NCBI RefSeq assembly: GCF_000092065.1
Contig: NC_009374.1
Span: forward strand, 62,001 to 126,000
Direction: 5' to 3'
Source: Ostreococcus lucimarinus CCE9901
Lineage: Eukaryota > Chlorophyta > Mamiellophyceae > Mamiellales > Bathycoccaceae
DNA: 64,000 nt
Shown: positions 57,801 through 64,000 of the stretch, in pieces
Layout: each line of letters starts with the position of its first letter
How positions within the stretch are numbered: the first letter of the stretch is position 1
The notes under the pieces: model-generated
Seen by the model: the letters and a program-made list of their open reading frames with translations, nothing else
Told to the model about the DNA's origin: nothing
Databases searched by the model: none
Position numbers and translations under genes: made by a program

Positions 57801-59142
57801 CGAAGGCTTGAAGGAGGGTGGCGAGATTGAGGCGAGCCGAAGAGCGTGGGAAATCCTTTGGGGTGCGGAGCCACGAAGACAAATCGGTTTCTACCAGTTC
57901 GGTATGGAGCTTCTCATGTCGCTTCGCATCGAGCAGATGCGCAACTTCTTTAGTACCTTCTTTGCGCTTCCAACAAATCTGAGCAGAGGATTTTTGGGTA
58001 ACAGATTGTCGAGCTCAGAGTTGATCATGTTTGCTCTCACTACGTTCGCAATTGGTAACAACGAACTTCGTGGGTTGTTGCTCGCTCACCTGGTTTCAGC
58101 TGGGGGTTCTGGCAGTCGGTTGGCCAAGGCGTATGCATATCCTTTGTTTCCGAAGGATGAGAGTGGTTTAGATGTGTTACAAGTCAACCGCAAAGAGCAA
58201 GCGGACGCGAAAAACACGACGAAGATGATGGCAGACTTTTACGAGTCCCAGCAAGGAGGCATGCTTCCCGGATACATGGGCCGAGATTGGTGGTCGATCG
58301 GGAGACGTGGAAACGGTGAGGAGCACGACGACGACGACGGCACCGACGGCGGTCGTTTCGGCGGCGGTGGTGGCGCTCAAGTTTCCGCTTCAGCGCAAAG
58401 AGAAGAGGTCACCATTGGCGCCATGAAGATGGACGCGTCCAACGAAGGTGCGGTCACGTTTTGGTCCAACGGAAGCGCTGCAATGATCGTAACGAGTGCG
58501 GTACGCAAAACTGGTCTCAGTCAAACTGATCTCTACGGCGAACGACGCAAAAAGTTTTTGCCGTCGGCGTTCATTTCCCAAGCGCCGAATGTCGTCCCGC
58601 CGCACCTCACCGGTTCTCTTCCTGGTGATATTGGATGGGATCCTTTGGCGCTCGGTGCGCAAAGCGATATCGAACGCTATCGCGCGAGAGAATTGATTCA
58701 CGGTCGATGGGCCATGCTCGCGTGCATCGGCGTGCTCGTCCCCGAATTCCTCGCGCACAACTCCATCTTCGGCACCCCGGACCAGCACTGGTGGAACACG
58801 CAAATCATCAACGACCCCATCGATGGCTTACAGCTCACCTACCTCGGGGAAACAATTCCTTGGGGCTTATTCTGGCTTCCCATCATCCACCTTCCGCTCA
58901 TGTTTGTCGCGGAATCTCTTCGCAACGGCACCTACGAGGTCGAGGCGTTCAAGGATTTGGACAAGCTCTACCCCGGCGGCCGTCTCTTCGATCCCCTCGG
59001 CCTCGCCGCGGGCCAAACCGAGGAAGATTTGAACATCTTAAAAACCATCGAGATTCAGCACGCTCGATTGGCGATGATCGGGACTTTCGTCTTCATCGTC
59101 GAGGGCTTAGCCGGCGGTCGCGGACCCCTCGATTTCTTTTAG
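54814..59142 (+). CDS. Lycopene beta-cyclase / lycopene epsilon-cyclase / light-harvesting domain fusion
   Basis: 1442-residue plastid polyprotein-like enzyme. After a transit peptide of about 100 residues, the first cyclase starts at YDLVIVGCGPAGLTAADEA (near residue 128) and has beta-type marks (FMDWRDEHL, FLEETSLVARPGL, IPMGGVLPTFPQR, GIGGTAGMVHPSTGFMVA). The second, from VDVLVVGAGPAGLAIAAETA (near 665), has epsilon-type marks (FVEETCLVAR, IPLGGTPPVAPQR, YGAAAGMVHPASGYSVV). A Gly/Asp-rich linker (about 1168-1190) leads to a light-harvesting domain: GDIGWDPLALG, RYRARELIHGRWAML, and the last helix EIQHARLAMIGTFVFIVEGL. Together the cyclases can make beta- and alpha-carotene precursors. An in-frame Met at 54676 would add 46 residues. 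Confidence 0.96.
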   Translation: MLARADVVARASSLALATRSRRDFPTPTRSTMRARRAPAARVTRAIRARGDAGTRARDVAPGATRRGASATPRATRRPSARETRPELYGLDASWDPLTSGDRRESEESRTPLPETLPNVRWGTSASEAYDLVIVGCGPAGLTAADEASKRGLRVALMDPSPLAPWMNNYGVWCDEFKSLGFDDCYRAVWNKARVIIDDGDADGKMLDRAYAQVDRKKLKQKLIARSVTQGVEFGIAAVDSCDNSDPNHSVVTLSDGRKVYAKMVLDATGHSRKLVDFDRDFTPGYQAAFGIVCTVEKHDFPLDTMLFMDWRDEHLSPEFKRANDRLPTFLYAMPFSETEVFLEETSLVARPGLEFDDLKLKLKERLDYLGVKVTKVHEEEYCLIPMGGVLPTFPQRTLGIGGTAGMVHPSTGFMVAKTMLCVRTLVGTLDEALKAGKRGDITGALEAAEAAQMNNGKFDADATAALVWNSIWPENDLRMRTFMCFGMETLMQLDIDGTRQFFDTFFDLPKDVWAGFLSWRIQPVGLLSLGVNLFALFSNYMRVNFVKSALPFMGSFFANFAFADNKFDSSKWGGFILEDGKNNAFKSVENGPIPAPVGNPTAKPITSSALDFEKILAEDTLSKPQDMKPETMKDDREWIAFQQRKVFSEQKQIKEYLSALNDRDKVDVLVVGAGPAGLAIAAETAKKGLSVGLVAPDTPFVNNYGVWLDEFKDLGLEHCLLHKYDDALVWFDDSDPASGTELGRPYGQVCRRRLRDHLLKECAAAGVKYLPGLVDFVRHGDVEKNELAEVRGTIISDSDITASEKKLIEEEANRGQQFTLNSRLVVAGTGHNRDMLSYEEGAPPGWQTAYGVEVRIPNHGFPVNKAVFMDFRQSDPEAMKEEQDEGVWRVPSFLYVLPVDKDVVFVEETCLVARVQVPFDELKRRLYRRMKRMGMEIVEEDILEVEASWIPLGGTPPVAPQRTIAYGAAAGMVHPASGYSVVNSISKAPRVATAMAEGLKEGGEIEASRRAWEILWGAEPRRQIGFYQFGMELLMSLRIEQMRNFFSTFFALPTNLSRGFLGNRLSSSELIMFALTTFAIGNNELRGLLLAHLVSAGGSGSRLAKAYAYPLFPKDESGLDVLQVNRKEQADAKNTTKMMADFYESQQGGMLPGYMGRDWWSIGRRGNGEEHDDDDGTDGGRFGGGGGAQVSASAQREEVTIGAMKMDASNEGAVTFWSNGSAAMIVTSAVRKTGLSQTDLYGERRKKFLPSAFISQAPNVVPPHLTGSLPGDIGWDPLALGAQSDIERYRARELIHGRWAMLACIGVLVPEFLAHNSIFGTPDQHWWNTQIINDPIDGLQLTYLGETIPWGLFWLPIIHLPLMFVAESLRNGTYEVEAFKDLDKLYPGGRLFDPLGLAAGQTEEDLNILKTIEIQHARLAMIGTFVFIVEGLAGGRGPLDFF

Positions 59143-59408
59143 AATCGAACCCCGCCGACGCGTCGCCGACCGATCTCGCGTCCATCGCGCTTAAAGCGCG
59201 CGCGCGCATGTAGCAAAATTATAAATTCAATCGCAGCGATTCATTCTCGCGCCCATCGTCCGCGAGCGACCCCTCGCGCGCGCCGCTCTGGGGGTTCCCT
59301 CCCGAACGCCCCGCGCTCGCGCGCTCGATCGTCCCGGGAGATCTCAGAATTCCCATCCATCGTCTTCATTCCTTCGCGCGTCGCCGACGTTCGCGCCCGA
59401 TCGACGCC

Positions 59409-61162
59409 ATGGCCGCCATGCTCGACCAATCCCTCGACGCCATGATCAAGGACGCCGCGAAAGCCACGCCGAAGCGTCGCAACGCGAAGAAATCCGCCAA
59501 CGTCAAGGTGGGCGGGAAGAAGAATGCGCGATCGGCGATGAAGAAAACGAACGCCGGCCCGACGCCCATGGCGGTCGGTGGCGTGAAGAAGACGAAGAAT
59601 AACAAGAAGAAACCGGCGCGATCGAACGCGGCGACGGCGATGGCGGTCGACGGCATGATGCGCGGAGGCGGAGGACGACAGGCGAACGCGCAGGCGGGCG
59701 GACGCACGAAGCTCGTCGTCGGGAACCTGGACTTTAAGGTGAACGATAGAGATATCAAGGTAAGGAGACGCGCGACGTTAGCATGGGAAGGACCGTCGGT
59801 GCGCGCGTGAATAGAACTCGCTCGTAGAGCGAGGGCGCGCACCGATGGAGTGTGGGGGATGATATCGACGACGAATGACGATCGCGTCGGTCGAGTATCG
59901 CGGGAATTCGGATCGACTCGCGTGGATGGATCGACCAACGAAAGCGTTCGCGCGAGACGCGGTGGTGAGAGCGATGCGTCAACGCGCGACGTGCGGTGGG
60001 ATGTATTCCTCATCGGCGCGCGCGTGACGGTATCGCTCGTTTATTGAGACTTTAGAGCGTCGACGTCGCGTGGGCACCCCATCCGTTCGTCGCGAGGCGA
60101 AGAAGCGTTCGTCGTGGCTGCGAGCGACGAACCACGCGCGGATCGTTGTCGCCCGAACACACAGGGCTGGATAAAACAACGCGCGCGCCTCGGCAACGGT
60201 ACGATGGGGAGCGACGTCACGCGAGAGTTTTCAGAAACGCCGCCTCGAGCGCTCGCGCGAACAAATTTATTGCGGCGATGCGTTTCGCTCGAGCGAACGG
60301 CGATCGGCTCTGAACGCGACTTATTTTTTCAGTTTCGCGAGTTTACGACGCAAGCGGTGGGGACAAAATCCGCGCAAACGATGTCTAAACCACACAGAGC
60401 TCGAATCCGTCGTTCGACTCGAGCGAACACCCTTCATTGGAGAGATGCGGCTTGCGGATATTTCTGGCCGGCTCGGCGGTTTCCATTTTTTCAGCGAAAC
60501 CGCCGCTTGGTTGATCAATTCGCTCGAGATACGGAACTCACACTAGCCCTCGCGCGATGCGCCCCGAAACTCGACCTCGACTACGCTCACGTAGATTTAT
60601 TTTCGCTCGTTCTACGTGGCTCGACTCTCGCACTCTCGATTTCCTGAAGGATGAAAGTATTGATGATTTCGCCGCGGCTATTGCCCTTCCCCGTTTATCA
60701 CAGGAACTCTTCGGACAAGTCGGACGCGTGCTCAACGCTGGCATCAACTACGGCCCCAACGGCAAGTCCAAGGGTACCGCCGAAGTCACGCTGGCCACGC
60801 TCGAATCCGCGCTCAAGGCGGTGAAGACGTACAACGGAGTCAAGCTCGACGGCCGCCCGTTGAACATCGTCATCGTCGACGCTCCGCAACAACCCAAGCA
60901 GAAGCCGATCACCCAACGTCTTTCTGGCTTGAAGCAGCAACCGAAGAACAAGAATGGCAAGCAACAGCAAAAGAAGGCCCCTGTGCCCGCTCCCAAGCGC
61001 GGCAAGGCGACGCAAAAGGTTGTCGCCTCGGCCAAGAAAGCCGCGCCGAAGAAAAAGCCGGCGCGCAAGCCCAAAGAGAAGAAGGCGGCCCCCACCGCCG
61101 CGGACTTGGACGCCTCGTTGGACGCGTACAAGGCTTCTGCCGACGTCCAAATGGCCGCTTAG
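59409..61162 (+). CDS. mRNA export adaptor ALY/REF (Yra1 homolog; two exons, long intron)
   Basis: Exon-junction/TREX adaptor that binds mRNA and the export receptor. Exons 59409..59759 and 60704..61162 give 269 residues. MLDQSLDAMIKDA at the start is the conserved N-terminal REF motif. A basic region follows (SANVKVGGKKNARSAMKKTN), then the RRM, which the intron splits: GGRTKLVVGNLDFKVNDRDI before, ELFGQVGRVLNAGINYGPNG and SKGTAEVTLATLESALKAV after. The C-terminus is Lys/Gln-rich and ends AADLDASLDAYKASADVQM, the conserved C-terminal REF motif. The 944-base intron has GTAAGG and a pyrimidine-rich 3' end; it is unlike the other introns here. Confidence 0.93.
59760..60703 (+). other. Exceptionally long ALY/REF intron
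   Basis: 944 bases with donor GTAAGG and acceptor TTTATCACAG after a pyrimidine-rich stretch (TTGCCCTTCCCC). I found no CTGAC anywhere in it. It contains a 7-base-pair hairpin CTCGCTC/GAGCGAG (59817-59833) and a 9-base-pair stem CGGCGGTTT/AAACCGCCG (60474-60505). A 177-codon frame (60114..60647) lies inside but has no family features. The 3' half is clearly less GC-rich than the flanking exons. Confidence 0.85.
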
Positions 61163-61234
61163 GTATTCTAAGACGTCTTTGTGTATAAAACATCTCCGTC
61201 TCTTCTCAATCTGAGCGCCCCGAACCAACCTCCG

Positions 61235-61471
61235 ATGAATTGTATGAGCGACATTACGCCGCCCTCGACCCGCCGCGCTCTCGCGCGCGCCATGCTGAAA
61301 ACGATCGCATCGCTCGTCGTCAAAGACAACGGCGAATACTCGCGCATTCACGTCTTCGCCTTCGTCCTCGTCGCCCTCCACGTCACCGCTCTCTTCGTCT
61401 GGATTTTCTTGACTGCCCGACAGCGCCCGCCGAGCGCGCGCGATCGCGTCGACCCGACGAAAGACGAGTGA
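61235..61471 (+). CDS. Small single-pass membrane protein, unknown
   Basis: 78 residues: MNCMSDITPPSTRRALARAM, an amphipathic part (LKTIASLVVKDNGEYSRIHV) and one membrane helix (FAFVLVALHVTALFVWIFLT), with a short polar tail. The second Met (61244) could also start it. It lies 72 bases after the ALY/REF stop on the same strand. The helix and a balanced composition argue that it is real. No family recognised. Confidence 0.55.
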   Translation: MNCMSDITPPSTRRALARAMLKTIASLVVKDNGEYSRIHVFAFVLVALHVTALFVWIFLTARQRPPSARDRVDPTKDE

Positions 61472-61638
61472 GTCCGTCGGTCGCGCGGTGAGGGTGATCT
61501 CGCGGCGCCGCTCGCTCGACGGAGGTTTTAGCGTACTCTTAGTGTACTAGTACAAGTACTTGTAGCTCGACGAATTCTTGGAAATCTCTACTCGCTCTAA
61601 ATGGTTGGTTGACAAAGGTTGATAAGGACTACTCGCGA

Positions 61639-62646
61639 TTACTTCTTATCGGCAGGCTTGTCGTCTTGAAGGTTCAACAACAGAGAATCCGCGCTGAGCA
61701 TGACGCGATTGTTGGAGTTGGCCATGGTTTGAGCGATGGCGCGCGCGGCTTCAATTTTACGCAAGGTTAAAAACGCCGGATTGTTCGCGATGGCTTCGCC
61801 GATGAGCTTGGCGGATTTCGCTTCACCCTCCGCCTGAATCACCGCCGAAAGCTTGTCTTGTCTCGCCTTATCGACGACGAACTTGGCGCGCTCCGCCTCC
61901 TGTTGCGCCACTTGCTTACTCTCGATGGCCGCGGTGTACTCTCTCCCAAACGTCAACGCCGTGAGCGAGACGTCGTCTAGCACCATATTAAACTGCGCCG
62001 CTCGCTGCTTCAAAAGATGTCTAATAGACAACGACACTTGTTCCCGTTTCGTGATCAACTCGCTCGCGTTGTGTTGCGCCACGACGCTCTTCACCGTTTC
62101 GTGAATCACGCTCGGCAGCACGCGTTCGTTGAAATCCATCCCGAGCGTTCGATACACCTCCGGCAGCTTACCCGCGTCCGGCCGCGTCAGCACGCGAATC
62201 GATATGTTCACCATCTGCAAATCTCTCGATCCGCTCTGCGAGTTCACCTGATGCGCGCGCGCCCTGACGTCGTACACGTACGGCCTCTCGACCCAAGGGA
62301 TCATGAAGTGCGTCCCCTCCGCGTACACCTTGTCCTTCACCCCGACGAATCGATTGTACACGATCGCCCGGTGCCCGCCCTCGACGTTGAACAGACTGTT
62401 CGCGCGTCGCCCTCCGTCAGTCCTCCGTCGTCGCGTCGTCGCGTCGTCGCGTCGTCGCGTCGTCGCGCGCGAATCGCCGTCACCCTAATTCATTTCATTC
62501 GCGCGCGCCTTCGCGCGTCGCGCGCGCCGTCGCGCGCCCGCGCACCTGTTGTACAGCCCGTACGACGCCGCGCCGCCGTACACGAGCGTCTGCAGCGCCG
62601 CGCTCACGACGGAGGCGTTCGGCATCGCGTTTCGCGCGTTCTGCAT
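61639..62646 (-). CDS. PHB2: Prohibitin 2 (two exons)
   Basis: Subunit of the ring-shaped prohibitin complex of the inner mitochondrial membrane. Exons 62646..62546 and 62395..61639 give 285 residues. Exon 1 carries the N-terminal anchor (VVSAALQTLVYGGAASYGLY); the split Ser codon gives YNSLFNVEGGHRAIVYNRF. Exon 2 continues with AEGTHFMIPWVERPYVYDVR, SGSRDLQMVNISIRVLTRP, FNERVLPSVIHETVKSVVAQ and the coiled C-terminal part SKQVAQQEAERAKFVVDKA. The type is PHB2 by GSRDLQMVNI. The 150-base intron has GTGCGC and ACTGAC. The divergent METTL18 gene starts 57 bases away. Confidence 0.93.
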
Positions 62647-62703
62647 CGTCGCGCGTCTTCGTGTGCCGCGCCATCGCGCGTCGCGCCGCTCGAGCGCGCG
62701 TCC

Positions 62704-63621
62704 ATGGCGGCGTTCGACGGCGAGCGCGGCGAGTTTCGCTTCGCGTTCGGCGTCTCCGACGACGGCGCGATCGAGCGCGCGCGCGGCGCGGCGACGGCGA
62801 CGGCGACGGCGGCGGCGACGGCGACGCCCGCGGAGGAGATCGTCGCGCGCGACGTCGCGCGACGCGCGCGCGACGATCCCGCGACGTGGTCGGGGACGTA
62901 CGAGACGCACGGCGACGTCGAGGTCGTGCGGAGCGCGCACGGGACGACGGCGTCGACGCTGGAGGGGTGTCCCGAGGACGCGGACGTCGTGCGGGGCGTG
63001 TACGAGGGCGGGCTCAAGGCGTGGGAGTGCGCGAGGGATCTCGCGGCGCACGTCGGGACGGCGGCGTTCGACGTCGATGGACTCGTGGACGCCGCGGGCG
63101 GGCGGGTGCGAGCGATGGAGCTCGGGGCGGGGCAGGCGGGACCGGGACTGGCGGCGGCGCGAAGGCTGGGCGCGCGATGCGAGACGCTGACGCTGACGGA
63201 TTATAATCGAGACGTCGTGGAGGAAGTCACGGCGCCGAACGCGCTGGCGACGTTCGCGCTGATGGAGAGCGAGGGAGAGGCGACGCCGGGGAGATTGCGG
63301 CTGTTGTGCGGAGATTGGTCGGGGTACGACGCGTTCGTGGAGGCGGACGGAGTGGATTTGTTGTTGACGAGCGAATCGATTTACGACGCGTCGCAGTACG
63401 GGAGTCTGTGCGCGTTCATCGCGCACGCGTTAAGCCCGCGCGGGGTGTGTTTGCTCGCGGCGAAGAGTTATTACTTCGGCGTCGGCGGTGGTACGAACGC
63501 GTTCGCGTCGTACTGCGAGACGTACTTCGGCGCGCTCCGCGTCGAGCGCGTGAAGACGATTTCGGACGGCAAGTCGAACGTGCGCGAAATCTTAGCGATT
63601 AGAAAGATTAGTGAACAATAG
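62704..63621 (+). CDS. METTL18/HPM1-type protein histidine methyltransferase
   Basis: SAM-dependent enzyme whose yeast and human homologs methylate a histidine of ribosomal protein uL3. 305 residues. The N-terminal 85 residues include Ala/Thr repeats. Then GVYEGGLKAWECARDLAAHV, the SAM loop in MELGAGQAGPGLAAARRLGA, LTLTDYNRDVV, and the family block DLLLTSESIYDASQYGSLCA with LLAAKSYYFGVGGGTNAFAS. A first step of motif I is altered (GAGQAGPG against the usual GCGAGLPG). The start at 62704 is the first Met after the 57-base gap to PHB2. Confidence 0.85.
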   Translation: MAAFDGERGEFRFAFGVSDDGAIERARGAATATATAAATATPAEEIVARDVARRARDDPATWSGTYETHGDVEVVRSAHGTTASTLEGCPEDADVVRGVYEGGLKAWECARDLAAHVGTAAFDVDGLVDAAGGRVRAMELGAGQAGPGLAAARRLGARCETLTLTDYNRDVVEEVTAPNALATFALMESEGEATPGRLRLLCGDWSGYDAFVEADGVDLLLTSESIYDASQYGSLCAFIAHALSPRGVCLLAAKSYYFGVGGGTNAFASYCETYFGALRVERVKTISDGKSNVREILAIRKISEQ

Positions 63622-63630
63622 GGATTAATA

Positions 63631-63650
63631 ATTAACACACACACACACAT
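63631..63650. repeat. Short (AC)n microsatellite
   Basis: A run of about eight AC dinucleotides just after the METTL18 stop codon, in the short gap before the converging phosphatase gene. It is the only dinucleotide repeat of this kind noticed in the window. Confidence 0.7.
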
Positions 63651-63669
63651 CTGGAATGAATCATTTTAC

Positions 63670-64000
63670 TCACGCGAGCACGCGCACCTTTCCGCCGATA
63701 ATTTCTATGACTTGCGCCGAGTTACCGTAAATGCCTCTTGACGCACCCACGTCGACGCGCCAGACCGTGCCTTTGCACCCACTCGTCACCCCGGTCGTTT
63801 GCGGGGTGTGTCCAATGACGAGTCGTTTCGCATCCGCGCCTTCGAGCGCGGATGCGAGGCGTCGGCAACTCTGCGCTTCGTATTGGATGCCCGCGTCTTT
63901 TCCGCCGTAGTCCCTCGTCCACACCACGCCGTCCGATTCGAGCACTTGCTTTGGAGGCATTTTCGTCTTACCCTCCATCCACATCGCGACTTCTTTATTT
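63670..64000 (-). CDS. Shewanella-like metallophosphatase, C-terminal part (cut by window edge)
   Basis: The end of a calcineurin-type metallophosphoesterase; the frame stays open through the right edge, so the start and the N-terminal metal motifs are missing. Visible: QVLESDGVVWTRDYGG, RLVIGHTPQTTGVTSGCKG with the metal-binding GHT, then VWRVDVGASRGIYGNSAQVI and a final strand IIGGKVRVLA. The pattern matches plant Shewanella-like protein phosphatases, which occur in plastids and cytosol. An in-frame Met at 63984 is internal, not the likely start, because coding continues upstream of it. Confidence 0.65.
   Translation of the reverse strand, partial: NKEVAMWMEGKTKMPPKQVLESDGVVWTRDYGGKDAGIQYEAQSCRRLASALEGADAKRLVIGHTPQTTGVTSGCKGTVWRVDVGASRGIYGNSAQVIEIIGGKVRVLA

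Noticed and set aside
60114-60647. A 177-codon frame inside the ALY/REF intron
   Set aside because: Composition is mixed with no family features, and a frame of this length is expected by chance in such DNA. Reported only as intron content.
60650-60703. A box C-like TGATGAT near the ALY intron 3' end suggesting a snoRNA
   Set aside because: No D box with a terminal stem was found at a suitable distance downstream before the acceptor.
62430-62472. Short GTCGTCGC-type direct repeats that could suggest a CRISPR-like array
   Set aside because: The units are adjacent with no spacers, lie inside the PHB2 intron, and are simple-sequence repeats.

Overview
The window looks like nuclear DNA from a Mamiellales picoalga, most likely Ostreococcus or a close relative. 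It is GC-rich and gene-dense, and both strands are coded. Introns are few, mostly 60 to 340 bases. Several proteins carry plastid or thylakoid-lumen targeting sequences. The strongest taxonomic marker is one reading frame (54814..59142) that fuses lycopene beta-cyclase, lycopene epsilon-cyclase and a light-harvesting-complex domain, an arrangement reported from Ostreococcus lucimarinus. I count 50 protein genes (one cut by the right edge) and one intron-containing tRNA gene. There is no rRNA, CRISPR array, insertion sequence or recognisable transposon.

1..14.5 kb: plastid siroheme methyltransferase, LSm3, RTF1, tRNA-Arg(ACG), a lumenal FKBP, a CHP/calcineurin-B-like protein, plant-type APS reductase, the DEAH helicase Prp2, MTFP1, a SUZ-domain protein, and a six-exon Alfin-type gene whose C-terminus carries a Tudor-like domain instead of the expected PHD finger. 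14.5..29 kb: a transportin-3/importin-13-like karyopherin, MTH1 Nudix hydrolase, bL33, VPS25, a nuclear copy of the normally plastid-encoded ccsA, a NIPA-type transporter, a GRIP golgin, a plastid SRPBCC protein, SAICAR synthetase and an SCD2-like coiled-coil protein. 29..47 kb: two tandem MsrA genes (one with two introns, one with none), Yos1, GDP-mannose dehydratase, a PIN/PILS-type carrier, two uncharacterised membrane or plastid proteins, a small two-exon gene with a polyketide-dehydratase-like motif, a UBE2J-type E2, an alpha/beta hydrolase, a HAD phosphatase, IMP3, the 25-residue eL41, a Sec14-like protein and RsmI. 47..64 kb: a coiled-coil/EF-hand protein, UBE2D, a lumenal pentapeptide protein, SPF30, ERA GTPase, a 67-residue ORF, the carotenoid fusion, ALY/REF, a small membrane protein, PHB2, METTL18 and the end of a metallophosphatase.

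The genes do not form one pathway. Some functions recur: plastid biogenesis and pigment synthesis; sulfur metabolism and redox repair (SUMT, APR, two MsrA, MTH1); RNA processing (LSm3, Prp2, SPF30, ALY, IMP3); and ubiquitin conjugation (two E2s). Divergent neighbours are often only 26 to 110 bases apart, so many promoters must be shared or overlap the neighbouring transcription unit.

I placed 19 introns in protein genes. Sixteen have a GTGCG donor and seventeen contain ACTGAC. The clearest exception is the 944-base ALY/REF intron, which has a GTAAGG donor and no ACTGAC. That intron, the Alfin-Tudor architecture, the nuclear ccsA and the MsrA pair are the observations I rate highest. All family calls come from reading motifs by eye; no database search was run.
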